DNA of 64,000 nucleotides from Planctomycetota bacterium (GTDB taxonomy: Bacteria; Planctomycetota; UBA1135; GCA-002686595). The translations under genes and the position numbers were made by a program. The notes under the pieces are model-generated. The model had not been told where the DNA came from. It worked only from the letters and a program-made list of their open reading frames with translations, and did no database searches. The DNA is taken from contig JACRIN010000020.1 of assembly GCA_016220085.1 (NCBI GenBank), positions 1-64,000 on the forward strand, written 5' to 3'. This document shows positions 46,052-54,933 of this stretch, one piece after another; the first letter of the stretch is position 1, and every line of letters starts with the position of its first letter.

Positions 46052-47211
46052 AGATCCTCTACCACCACCGCACGCAAGCGGAGGACGGTCAAGCGGTCCA
46101 CATCCGCGCCCTGCAGCAGGCCTTCGTCGAGGAAGGACACGAGCTCGACGAGGTCGCGCTGGTCGAGCGAGCGAGCACGCTGGCGCCGCACGCGCCGAAG
46201 GCGAAGCCGTCGCCGTGGCGCGGCGTCACCAAGTTGCCCCGTTTCGCGCGCGAGGCGGCGGAATACGCGTACACGCTGGTCGCCGAGCGCAAGGTGCTCG
46301 CCGCCGCTCGCCGCTTCCGGCCCGACTTCGTCTACGAGCGCTACGCGTTCGGCAACCTCGGCGGCGTGCGCGCGTGCAAACGCCTCGGGTTGCCGTTGGT
46401 GCTCGAAGTGAACTCGCCGATGGTGCTCGAGCTCTCGCGGACGCGCGGACTCTCGTTCCCGGGCTTCGCGCGCCGGATGGAGACGCGCATCTTCCGGGGC
46501 GCGGACCTGGTCTGCGTCGTCACGGGCGTGCTCGGCGACATGCTCGCGGAGTACGGCGTTCCGCGCGAGCGCTTGCTCGTCACACCGAACGGCGTGCACC
46601 TCGAGCAATATCGCGAGCCGTCGCCGGAGGGCCGCGCCCGCGCGCGCGCCGCGCTCGGCCTCGACGCGCCCGGACTCGTGTTCGGCTTCACGGGCTACTA
46701 CCGCGACTGGCATCGCCTCGATCTCGTCGTCGAGGCGCTGGCGACGCCCGAGCTCCGGGACGCGCGGCTCGTCTTGGTCGGCGAAGGGCCAGCGCGAGCG
46801 GAACTCGAGGCGTGCGCACGCTCGACCGGCACGACCGCGCGCGTACACTTCGTCGGCCCGAAGCTGCACGCGGAGATCCCGGCGCTGCTCGAGGCCTTCG
46901 ACGTCGCCCTCGTCCCGGCGATCAATCCGTACGCCTCGCCGCTCAAGCTGCACGAGTACATGGCCGCGCGCCTCGCCGTGATCGCACCCGACCAACCGAA
47001 CCTGCGTGAGCTCCTCGCGGCGGGCGAGAATGCGTGGCTGGTGCGCCCGGGCGACGGAGAATCGCTCGCGACCGCTCTGCGCGCGCTCGCCGGCGACGCC
47101 GTGCTGCGCGCGCGCCTCGGAGCCTCCGCGCGACGGACGATCGTCGAGCGCGATCTGACGTGGCGCGGCAACGCGAAGCGCGTCGTCGACGCGGTGCGGG
47201 GACTGCGGTGA
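46048..47211 (+). CDS. GT4-family glycosyltransferase
   Basis: 387 aa from GTG 46048. KILYHHRTQAEDGQAVHIRA is the start typical of a GT4 subgroup found beside exosortase A genes; AVHI replaces the usual Gly-rich loop. VYERYAFGNLGG and LVTPNGVHLEQY follow, then FGFTGYYRDWHRLD and donor residues in FDVALVPAINPYASPLKLHEYMA. The E-x7-E motif is replaced by S-P-L-K-L-x-E-Y, as in some mannosyl- and glucosyl-transferases of this group. Its TGA overlaps the deacetylase ATG by one base. Confidence 0.87.
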   Translation: MKILYHHRTQAEDGQAVHIRALQQAFVEEGHELDEVALVERASTLAPHAPKAKPSPWRGVTKLPRFAREAAEYAYTLVAERKVLAAARRFRPDFVYERYAFGNLGGVRACKRLGLPLVLEVNSPMVLELSRTRGLSFPGFARRMETRIFRGADLVCVVTGVLGDMLAEYGVPRERLLVTPNGVHLEQYREPSPEGRARARAALGLDAPGLVFGFTGYYRDWHRLDLVVEALATPELRDARLVLVGEGPARAELEACARSTGTTARVHFVGPKLHAEIPALLEAFDVALVPAINPYASPLKLHEYMAARLAVIAPDQPNLRELLAAGENAWLVRPGDGESLATALRALAGDAVLRARLGASARRTIVERDLTWRGNAKRVVDAVRGLR

Positions 47212-48065
47212 TGAGCGGGCGCACGCTGCACGCGTTCTCCTTCGACGTCGAGGAGTACTTCCAGGTCGCGAACCTGCGCCACCACTTCCGGCGCAACGAC
47301 TGGGACGGCGTCGAGTCGCGCTTGACGATCGGGATGGAGCGCATCCTCTCCGCGCTCGACCGCCATCGCTCGCACGCGACGTTTTTCTTCCTCGGCTGGA
47401 TCGCGGAGCGGCACCCATCGCTGGTCCGCCGCTGCATCGAGGGCGGACACGAGGTCGCGAGCCACGGCTACGAGCACGAGTTCCTTTGGGATCTCGGGCC
47501 GGAGCGCTTCGTCGGCGATCTCGCGCGCACCGAGGAGGCCTTGGTCGCAGCGGGGGCGCCGCGCCCGATCGGATTCCGCGCGTCGACGTTCACGCTGACG
47601 CGGCAGACGTGGTGGGCGCTCGAAATGCTCGCCGCGCGCGGCTACCGATACGATTCGAGCATCCACCCGGTGCGCCACCCGACCTACGGCGTGCCGGACT
47701 TCGAGCCCGACGTGTCGAGCATCGCAACGGAGCGAGGACCGATCCTCGAGTTCCCGGTTTCCACGTACCCGTTGTTCGGTCGGAATCTGCCGATGGGCGG
47801 CGGGGGATACTTCCGCCTGCTGCCGGGTGCGGTCACACGCGCGGCGCTGCGCGCGCTCGAGAAGCGCGGCCGCAACGGGCTCTTCTACCTGCATCCGTGG
47901 GAGTTCGACCCCGAGCAGCCGCGCTGCCCGGCGGGCGCGACGGCGCGCTTCCGCCACTACCTGAACCTCGATCGCACGCTGCCGCGGCTGGAGCGCATGC
48001 TCGCGGAATTCCGCTTCACGACGATCCGCGAGGTGCTCGCCTCGCGCGGTCACGCCTTCGTCTGA
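47211..48065 (+). CDS. XrtA-type polysaccharide deacetylase
   Basis: 284 aa from ATG 47211 (GTG 47208 adds one codon). AFSFDVEEYFQVANLR is the family-specific start with the catalytic Asp. GGHEVASHGYEHEFLWDL holds the H-x3-H metal ligands, GFRASTFTLT the Arg motif and FYLHPWEFDPEQPR the conserved end. This pattern matches the deacetylase family of exosortase A loci (TIGR03006, with DUF3473 C-terminus). It differs from the deacetylase at 5441, having a shorter core and no large insert. It ends the + strand operon; a hairpin lies 41 bp downstream. Confidence 0.9.
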   Translation: MSGRTLHAFSFDVEEYFQVANLRHHFRRNDWDGVESRLTIGMERILSALDRHRSHATFFFLGWIAERHPSLVRRCIEGGHEVASHGYEHEFLWDLGPERFVGDLARTEEALVAAGAPRPIGFRASTFTLTRQTWWALEMLAARGYRYDSSIHPVRHPTYGVPDFEPDVSSIATERGPILEFPVSTYPLFGRNLPMGGGGYFRLLPGAVTRAALRALEKRGRNGLFYLHPWEFDPEQPRCPAGATARFRHYLNLDRTLPRLERMLAEFRFTTIREVLASRGHAFV

Positions 48066-48105
48066 GAATCCGTGAAAGCCACGACGCGCCGGGGCACGGA
48101 CCTGC

Positions 48106-48127
48106 GGCGTCGGAGCGCTTCGACGCC
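48106..48127. terminator. Hairpin between convergent genes
   Basis: GGCGTCG (48106-48112) and CGACGCC (48121-48127) form a perfect 7-bp stem around an 8-nt loop, between the stops of the deacetylase (48065) and the TPR gene (48222). No T-run follows on either side, so a shared terminator is only a guess. Confidence 0.3.
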
Positions 48128-48221
48128 TTCACGCAGTCGCGTCGTCGCGCCTCCTTGCAGGACACGCTCCGGCAGTTCCTCGGGCCGATACGTGGGTTCG
48201 CTCGCGGACTCCGAGCGACGC

Positions 48222-51200
48222 CTACTTCGCTTCCGTCGCCGCCTCGGCGTTCGACGAGCGACCTGGGATCTGCAGCGCGAGGTGCGAGAGCGCGCTCAAC
48301 AGGTTCTGGCGCACCGGATCGGTCACCATGCCGCGCACGGTCTCGAGCACCTGGCTCGCGACCTGTCGGTCCTGGTAGCGCGCGCGCTGCACCAGCTGCG
48401 TGCCGTAGAACTGCCCGAGCTCGACGACGCTGACGCGGCCGGTCGCGCGCTCGCGTTGTTCCCAGAGCCGCGCGAGCACTTCGATGCCGGTGTCGCGCGA
48501 GGACGGTCCGGCGTTGCAGAACGCGCGCGCCTGGGTGAACTCGAGGTCCAGGTCCGGCGTCGTCGCGTTCTCGAGCCGCATGGCGACGTCGATGTTCTCC
48601 TGCACGCGCTCGAGTTTGCGGCCGCTGCTGGAGAGCAGCCAGGCGATCGCGCGCCGCGTCTGGCCGTCGGGCACCATGCGCTGCACGAACTCGTAGAGCT
48701 CGACCGCTTCGTCGGGCTTGCCGCGATCCGCGAGACACTCGCCGAGCATCAGCCACGTCTCGATCGAGCCCGCGCGCTTCTCTAGCTCGCCGCGCACGAA
48801 CTCCTCCGCGCGCTCGGGATCGAGCGAAGCGTAGAAGTTCTTCCAGCGCCGCACGGAGCCGGCTCGCAGCGTGTCGAGCGCTTCGTTCAGCGTCGAGCTG
48901 CGGAAGCGGCGCAAGCGCTCGTACGCGCGGGCGACGCCGACCGCCGGCAGCGACGGCGCGGAGCCGACGTCGAGCTTCGCGAGCTCGAGCGCGACCCACG
49001 GGTCGGTCGGGAAACGCTTCGCGAGCGTATCGAGCCGCCCGGCGCGCAACGCCGGGGTGATCTGGTCCTTCGCCCGCAGGGTCGCCTCGTCCATCAGCGC
49101 GATCAGAGCGCCGACGAGCTTCGAGTCGGACGTGACCGGCGTCACCTCGCACGCGCGCGCGAGCGCCGCGACGGCGCCGCTCCAATCGCCGCGCGCTTTC
49201 TCGATGTCGGCGAGCTCGACCAACGCCGGCAGAAGCATCGGGCTCGCGTCGAGCGCGGCGCGCGCCGCGGTCGCCGCGGGCTCGAACTCGCCCTTGGCGG
49301 CGAGGTCCATCGCGCGAATCAGCAGGTCCTCGGCTTCGTCGCCGCTCTGCGCGCCGAGCGCCTTGCGCCGCGCGTTGCGCAGCCGCACGAGTTCGATGTC
49401 GTCGAAGCGACCGACGCGCGCCTGCGTGACGTCCTCCAGCAAGCGCCAGCCCGGCGCGAAGCGCGGGAACGCGCGCACCAGCGTCGTCAGGATGTCCTCC
49501 GCGCGCCCGTCGTGCCCGAGCAGGAGCTCGGCGCGAGCGGCGAGATAGGTCGGCCACAGCGAGCCCGGCTTCGGCGCCGTGCCGAGCGAAGCGCAGTGCG
49601 CGACGCACCACGCGGCCCACGGACGGTGCGTCGCCGCGAGCACGAGCCCGAGCGCCTGGCGCGGATCGCCGGTCGAGCCTTCGCCGCGCAGGAAGACCAT
49701 CGTCTCCGCGTCGCTCTCGTCGCCGAACGGCCGGATCTCGGCGACCGGCGTGCCGCGCATCAGCGCGATGCCGGCGGACGCGAGCGCCCAGAGCGGATCC
49801 TCGGCTTGGTTCTTCACGCCGTCGGCGAGCGCGCGCTCGGCCTGGTCGACGCGCTCGTCGTAGAACGCGAGGATCGCGTTGTGCAGCGGCGACGCCTTGA
49901 AGCGCGTGCGGTTGAGCTCGCGCACGTGGAACGGCAAGCGGCTCCACGCGCGATCGTCGAGCACGAGCATGAGGCGCCCGAACTCCGGTCCACCGTTCTC
50001 GTCGAACGCCGCCGCGCGCTCGAGCAGGTCCTCGGTGTCACGACGCGAGCCGCCGAGCCACGCAATCTGCGCCATGCGGAGATAGAGCGCGCCGCCGCGG
50101 TGCGCTTCCTGCGCTTCGATCGCCTTCGCGAGCGCGCCGGCCTCCAGGGCGCGGCCGGAGGAGAGCAGGAGCTCGATGCCGAGCAACGCGCCCTGCGGCT
50201 CGAGCTGCGCGTCCTTGCCGACCGAACGCACCCATTGAGCGAGCCGCGTGTCGTCCTTCGAGCGCAACGCCGCGGCGAGCGCGAGCGGCAACGCCTGGCC
50301 GTACTGCGCCGAGCCCGGCTGCACTTCGGCGAGCACGTCGAGCACCGAGCTCCAACGCTGGAGGTCGGCGTAGAGCGTTGCGATCAGCAACCGACCTTCA
50401 TCGCCGAGCGGCGCGGTGTCGAGCGCATAGAGTCCGTTCAGCGCCTCGGAGGAACGCCCGTCCTGGCGCAGCGTGCGCGCGGCGAGCAACCGTCCGGTGC
50501 GCTCGGGATCGAGACGAACGAGTTCGAGCAACTCGGCGTCGGTCAGCGTGTCCTCGGAGAGCCGCTTCAGTTGGCGTAGCACCGCGGCCTCGGGGCCCGC
50601 GCGCCGCAGATGCTCGATCCACTGCTCGGCCGCCGTGCGCTCGTCGCCGGCCTCGAACGCGAGGTCCGCGAGCAGGTCGACCGCGGGCAGGAAGCCCGGG
50701 TAGTTGTCGAGGATCCGTCTGCAGGCGGACATCGCCTGCGGCGCCGTCCCGCGCTGCACGTGCAACTGCGCGAGCCGCCAGAGCTCGAACGCGCCCGCGG
50801 GGCCGAGCGGCGTCGAAAGACCTTGCGCGGCGAGTTCCTCGATCAACACCTCGAGCGCGACGCCGCTCGCGGCCATGTGGGCTTGGCCGGCTTCGCCCCA
50901 GCGCGGCATCAAGTCGGCGCGTTTCTCGGGCAGCAGCCGCACCGCGTGAGTCAACGCGTCCTCGATCTTGTCGAGCGATTCCGGTTCCGTCTGACGCAGC
51001 ACCTCGGCGTAGCGCAGCCACTCCTCGCCGCTGGTGTCCGGCGCGACGCGCAGAAGCTCGATCAACGCGGGCTTCTCCTGCAGGATCTCGCCCTGCGCCT
51101 GCGCGCACTTCGCTTGCGCGCGCCGGGCGAGTTCGATCGCGTTCGGCACCGGCTCGAACGCGTCGGTCTGGAGGTAGCGCGCCAGCGCCGTCAGCGCCGG

Positions 51201-52316
51201 GCTGCATTGGCGGTCCTCGGCCTCGCCGATCGCGATGTAGAACTGCGACGCGGAACGGAGCTCCTCGTCGGAGTAGAGCCGCATCTGCTGGCCGATGTAC
51301 GTCAACTGACGCCAGCGCTCGGACTGATAGAGCGCGAGACACCACGTCGAGAAGAAGGCCTGGTCGGGCACGACGCCGCGCGCGAGCTTGGTGTCGATCG
51401 TGTCGCAACCGAGCTCCGGCCGGCCGAGCACGACCAGCGCGCGCAGCACCGAGAGCATGATGTCCCGATCCGCGTGCGCCACGGGATGCACGACGATCGC
51501 TTGCGCGAAGTCGACGGCGTCCTGCATGCGGCCCGAGCGCTCGAGGATCTGCTGGTACGCCTTCTGCGCGTCGCGCGAGAGCTTGCCGCGGAAGGACTGC
51601 ACGAGCGCGACGCGCGCATCCGAGAGATCGCGACTCGACAGGTCGACGATGCGCAGCACGTCGCGCGCCTCGGACTCCTCCGACGCCTCGAAGTCGCTGC
51701 GCAGGTCGTGGAGCACGGCGACACGCAACGGGTCGCTGACGTCCATCCCGGCGGCGCGTTGCACGAGCGTGAACGCGGCGCGAGCTTCTTCCTCCGCCAT
51801 CACGCTGCGCGTCAGGTCGTTCGCCTCGATGATGCGGCGCTGCGCGAGCGCGATCAGGATGAGACCGCGCTGCGTCCACGCCTCGATCAGGTCGGGCTCG
51901 CGCTTCAGCAGGCCGGACACGCGCTCGAGCGCGCCGTCGTAGTTGCCATCGCGCACGTCGAGCTCGACCAGCCGCAGCTCGACTTCGGAGTCGCCGGGCC
52001 GCCACGTGTCGAGCACCGCTTGGTAGTCGCTGCGCGCCTGCGTCAGCGATCCGATGCCGCGCAGCATCGCCGCGCGCGTCACGAGGATGTCGGCGACGAG
52101 CTTCTTGTCGGGCGCGTTGGTGGCGAGCGCCATGCGCAGCGCGAAGTCGAGGTCGGAGAGCGCCCCGCGATTGTCGGGATCGGGCCCTTGCACGCGGTGG
52201 CGCGCGGACTCGAGCAGTTCCTTGGGCGTCCGCTCCCCGCCGCTGAACACCAGCCCGCCGAGCAGGCCGACGGCCGCCAAGCAGACCAGCACGAGGATCC
52301 AAGTCGTGAAACGCAT
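48222..52316 (-). CDS. Very large TPR protein, membrane-anchored
   Basis: 1364 aa. An N-terminal membrane anchor (TTWILVLVCLAAVGLLGGLVF, written as residues 4-24) has no cleavage motif. The rest is about 35 helical pairs of TPR type, with recurrent 'A-x3-Y' and 'L-A' patterns (for example ARSDYQAVLDTW, AVELYEFVQRMVPDG), spanning residues 40 to 1330. No enzymatic domain is visible. It is 20 bp behind the sigma-54 activator on the same strand. In exosortase-A loci a TPR protein (PrsT, about 900 aa) accompanies a PrsR-type activator, so this may be a longer counterpart, a scaffold for the polysaccharide machinery. This role is inference. Confidence 0.75.
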   Translation of the reverse strand: MRFTTWILVLVCLAAVGLLGGLVFSGGERTPKELLESARHRVQGPDPDNRGALSDLDFALRMALATNAPDKKLVADILVTRAAMLRGIGSLTQARSDYQAVLDTWRPGDSEVELRLVELDVRDGNYDGALERVSGLLKREPDLIEAWTQRGLILIALAQRRIIEANDLTRSVMAEEEARAAFTLVQRAAGMDVSDPLRVAVLHDLRSDFEASEESEARDVLRIVDLSSRDLSDARVALVQSFRGKLSRDAQKAYQQILERSGRMQDAVDFAQAIVVHPVAHADRDIMLSVLRALVVLGRPELGCDTIDTKLARGVVPDQAFFSTWCLALYQSERWRQLTYIGQQMRLYSDEELRSASQFYIAIGEAEDRQCSPALTALARYLQTDAFEPVPNAIELARRAQAKCAQAQGEILQEKPALIELLRVAPDTSGEEWLRYAEVLRQTEPESLDKIEDALTHAVRLLPEKRADLMPRWGEAGQAHMAASGVALEVLIEELAAQGLSTPLGPAGAFELWRLAQLHVQRGTAPQAMSACRRILDNYPGFLPAVDLLADLAFEAGDERTAAEQWIEHLRRAGPEAAVLRQLKRLSEDTLTDAELLELVRLDPERTGRLLAARTLRQDGRSSEALNGLYALDTAPLGDEGRLLIATLYADLQRWSSVLDVLAEVQPGSAQYGQALPLALAAALRSKDDTRLAQWVRSVGKDAQLEPQGALLGIELLLSSGRALEAGALAKAIEAQEAHRGGALYLRMAQIAWLGGSRRDTEDLLERAAAFDENGGPEFGRLMLVLDDRAWSRLPFHVRELNRTRFKASPLHNAILAFYDERVDQAERALADGVKNQAEDPLWALASAGIALMRGTPVAEIRPFGDESDAETMVFLRGEGSTGDPRQALGLVLAATHRPWAAWCVAHCASLGTAPKPGSLWPTYLAARAELLLGHDGRAEDILTTLVRAFPRFAPGWRLLEDVTQARVGRFDDIELVRLRNARRKALGAQSGDEAEDLLIRAMDLAAKGEFEPAATAARAALDASPMLLPALVELADIEKARGDWSGAVAALARACEVTPVTSDSKLVGALIALMDEATLRAKDQITPALRAGRLDTLAKRFPTDPWVALELAKLDVGSAPSLPAVGVARAYERLRRFRSSTLNEALDTLRAGSVRRWKNFYASLDPERAEEFVRGELEKRAGSIETWLMLGECLADRGKPDEAVELYEFVQRMVPDGQTRRAIAWLLSSSGRKLERVQENIDVAMRLENATTPDLDLEFTQARAFCNAGPSSRDTGIEVLARLWEQRERATGRVSVVELGQFYGTQLVQRARYQDRQVASQVLETVRGMVTDPVRQNLLSALSHLALQIPGRSSNAEAATEAK

Positions 52317-52336
52317 CGGGGAGGGGTGGGAAGCCC

Positions 52337-53764
52337 TTAGGTTGCGGGTTCGGAGGAGGGATGTCCAGGCGCGGATGGCGTGCGTGAGCGGGAGGGGATC
52401 CCGAGCAGCCCGTGCTTGCGCATCTTGTTGAACAGGGTCGTTCGGTTGACGCCGAGCGACGCCGCCGTCGCCTTGCGGCAGCCGCCGTGCTGCTCCAGGG
52501 CGCGGCGGATGAGCTCGCGCTCCGGCTCGGCGAGCGCGTCCTTGAGGTGCAAGAGCGACGGCAGCGAGAGTTCCGGAGCCGCGCGGACCGGGTCGAGGCC
52601 GGCGGCGAACTCGACGCCGAGGTCAAGGGCCTCGATCCGCTCGCGGCGAGCGAGCAGGACCGCGCGTTCGATCGTGTTCTCGAGCTGACGGACGTTGCCG
52701 GGCCACGGCGCGCGACAGCGCGCGACCAGCGCTTCCTGCGAGAGCCCGTCGACCGGTCGGCCGTACTCCGCCGCCGCGCGGACGACGAAACTCTCCGCGA
52801 GCAACGCGACGTCGCGCGGACGCTCGCGCAGCGGCGGCAGGTGAATCGGCACGACCGCGAGGCGCCAGTAGAGGTCCTCGCGGAAGCGTCCCGCGCGCAC
52901 CTCGTCCTTCAAGTCACGATTGGTCGCCGCGATGACGCGCACGTCGACGTGACGCGTCTCGGTGTCGCCGACGCGCTCGAAGAGCTTGTCCTGCAGCACG
53001 CGAAGCAGCTTGACCTGGAGCTCCGGCGGCGCGGTCGCGATCTCGTCGAGGAACAACGTGCCGCCGTCGGCGGCTTCGAAGCGGCCCGTTTTGTCGCGCG
53101 TCGCGCCGGTGAACGCGCCGCGGACGTGGCCGAAGAGCTCGCTCTCGAGCAACGTCACCGGCAACGCGCCGCAGTTGACCTCGACGAACGGCTCCTCCGC
53201 GCGCGAGGAGCGCTGGTGGATCGCGCGGGCGAGCATCGTCTTGCCCGTGCCGCTCTCGCCGGTGATCAAGAGGTGCGCGCGCGTGTCGGCGACGCTCTCG
53301 ACCAAGTGCTTCACCTCGAGCATCTTCGGGTCGCGGGAGAGGATGTTGCCGAGGCCGAAGCGCTCGCCGAGACTCTCCTTGAGCCGCGCGTTCTCGCTGC
53401 GCAGCGCGGAGTCCTCCAGCGCTCGCTTCAAGCTCAGCAGCAGCCGATCCGCCGCGATCGGTCGCGTGAGGTAGTCGGCCGCGCCGCGCCGCATCGCCAG
53501 GACCGCATCGCCGATCGAGCCGAACGACGCGAGCACCAACACCGCGGGCCCATCCGCTTCGCTCGAGCAGAGCACCGACCAATCGAAGTCGAGCGTCGCC
53601 GGGTCGACGATCCACGCCGCTGGAGGAGACGACGGAGCGTGCGGGTCGAGGTCGCGAGGATCGAGCCCGGCGTCGGAGAGCGCGGCACGGATGCGCTCGC
53701 GCTCGCCGCCCTCCGGCAGCACGATTCCGATCACGGCTCGCGCCTTCGCGGCGGTCGCGCTCAT
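52337..53764 (-). CDS. Sigma-54-dependent activator, PrsR-like, with degenerate receiver domain
   Basis: 475 aa from ATG 53762-53764. Residues 1-125 look like a response-regulator receiver, but the N-terminal acidic pair is missing and the switch Lys is Arg ([11 protein letters not shown]). The AAA+ domain (about 150-380) has Walker [15 protein letters not shown], the sigma-54 contact loop GAFTGA, Walker B LFLDE and the arginine fingers. A Fis-type HTH ends it ([22 protein letters not shown]). It activates RpoN promoters, presumably of the glycan genes, and resembles the PEP-CTERM-box regulator family (TIGR02915). Transcribed with the TPR gene; an inverted repeat lies 21 bp upstream of the start. 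Confidence 0.85.
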   Translation of the reverse strand: MSATAAKARAVIGIVLPEGGERERIRAALSDAGLDPRDLDPHAPSSPPAAWIVDPATLDFDWSVLCSSEADGPAVLVLASFGSIGDAVLAMRRGAADYLTRPIAADRLLLSLKRALEDSALRSENARLKESLGERFGLGNILSRDPKMLEVKHLVESVADTRAHLLITGESGTGKTMLARAIHQRSSRAEEPFVEVNCGALPVTLLESELFGHVRGAFTGATRDKTGRFEAADGGTLFLDEIATAPPELQVKLLRVLQDKLFERVGDTETRHVDVRVIAATNRDLKDEVRAGRFREDLYWRLAVVPIHLPPLRERPRDVALLAESFVVRAAAEYGRPVDGLSQEALVARCRAPWPGNVRQLENTIERAVLLARRERIEALDLGVEFAAGLDPVRAAPELSLPSLLHLKDALAEPERELIRRALEQHGGCRKATAASLGVNRTTLFNKMRKHGLLGIPSRSRTPSAPGHPSSEPAT

Positions 53765-53784
53765 GTCCAAGCTCCCAAACGCAT

Positions 53785-53806
53785 CGTGTCGCGGCTTTTC
53801 GACACG
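53785..53806. promoter_or_regulatory. Inverted repeat upstream of the sigma-54 activator
   Basis: Perfect 7-bp arms CGTGTCG (53785-53791) and CGACACG (53800-53806), 8 bp apart, 21 bp upstream of the activator's ATG and about 175 bp upstream of the divergent GT2 gene. The size fits an operator for a dimeric HTH protein, such as the activator itself, or a leader hairpin. Confidence 0.35.
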
Positions 53807-53981
53807 CGCGTTCGCGGGGCTGAACGCTCGGGCGCCGAAGCGACGCTGGAAGGACTTTCCGGAGCGCTTCCGGGCCGCTCGAACGCGGGACGGATCGCCG
53901 GCCGCGGCTTCCTGCGACCGGCGTGGGGTCAAAAAACCCTCCCGCTCGGTCGATGGCGTGGGGTACTTTCAGAGTTCGTCC

Positions 53982-54929
53982 ATGGCCCCCGCTCTTTCGA
54001 TCGTCGTCCCCGTCTACAACGAGGAAGAGAGCCTCGAGGAGCTCCACGCCCAGATCGCTCGCGCGCTCGATGCGTGTGGACGCACCGCCGAGGTCGTCTA
54101 CGTCGACGACCACTCGCGCGACAAGAGCCTCGCGGTGCTCCTGAAGCTCCGCGAGAGCGACCCGCGCATCCGCGTCATCCGCTTCACGCGCAATTTCGGT
54201 CAGACCGCGGCGATGGGGGCCGGCTTCGACTACGCGCGCGGCCACGTGGTCGTCACGCTCGACGCGGACCTCCAAAACGACCCGGCGGACATCCCGCGGC
54301 TCCTCGACGAGCTCGACAAGGGCTTCGACGTCGTCGCCGGCTGGCGACGGTCGCGCCAGGACGGCTTCCTCTTGCGCCGGCTGCCGTCGCAGGTCGCCAA
54401 CCGGCTGATCGCGTGGGTGACCGGCACCGAGATCCACGACACCGGTTGCACGCTGAAGGCGTTCCGACGCCAAGTCGTCAAGAACCTACCGATCTACGCG
54501 GAGCAGCACCGCTTCTTGCCCGCGATGTCACGCCAGAGCGGCGCGCGCGTGTCCGAGATCGTCGTCAATCACCGCCCGCGCGTTCACGGGCAGTCGAAGT
54601 ACGGCATCGAGCGCGCGCTGCGCGTCTTCCTCGACCTGTTCGCGATCAAGATGATCGCGCAGTTCGCGCACCGGCCGTTGCACTACTTCGGGCTCTTCTC
54701 GTTGCCGTTCGCGGCGATCAGCATGGTCGCGCTCGTCTTCGGCGTCTGGGACTACCGACACGGCCGGATCGAGGCCGAATGGCCGGATTTCGTCGTCCTG
54801 GTCGTCGGGCTGTTCCTTTCGCTCGCGTTCTACTTCATCCTGCTCGGCCTGCTCTCCGAACTCGCGGTCTCCGCCGCCGGCATGCATCGCCGGCGCGTGC
54901 TCGATCGCGTGCTCAGCCACTCGGAATGA
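53982..54929 (+). CDS. GT2-family glycosyltransferase (GtrB/DPM-like)
   Basis: 315 aa from ATG 53982. The GT-A domain has LSIVVPVYNEEESLEELHAQ, VYVDDHSRDKS, and VVVTLDADLQNDPADIP with the DxD metal site, then DTGCTLKAFRRQVV. Two C-terminal membrane segments lie near 232-255 and 272-300. It resembles polyprenyl-phosphate sugar transferases that make Und-P-glucose or Dol-P-mannose type donors. It is divergent from the sigma-54 activator and 4 bp before a second, degenerate GT2 paralogue. Confidence 0.87.
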   Translation: MAPALSIVVPVYNEEESLEELHAQIARALDACGRTAEVVYVDDHSRDKSLAVLLKLRESDPRIRVIRFTRNFGQTAAMGAGFDYARGHVVVTLDADLQNDPADIPRLLDELDKGFDVVAGWRRSRQDGFLLRRLPSQVANRLIAWVTGTEIHDTGCTLKAFRRQVVKNLPIYAEQHRFLPAMSRQSGARVSEIVVNHRPRVHGQSKYGIERALRVFLDLFAIKMIAQFAHRPLHYFGLFSLPFAAISMVALVFGVWDYRHGRIEAEWPDFVVLVVGLFLSLAFYFILLGLLSELAVSAAGMHRRRVLDRVLSHSE

Positions 54930-54933
54930 CACC

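Noticed and set aside
53941..53981. Possible -24/-12 element (TGGCGTGGGGTACTTTC) before the GT2 gene
   Set aside because: No GC at the -12 position at the right spacing.
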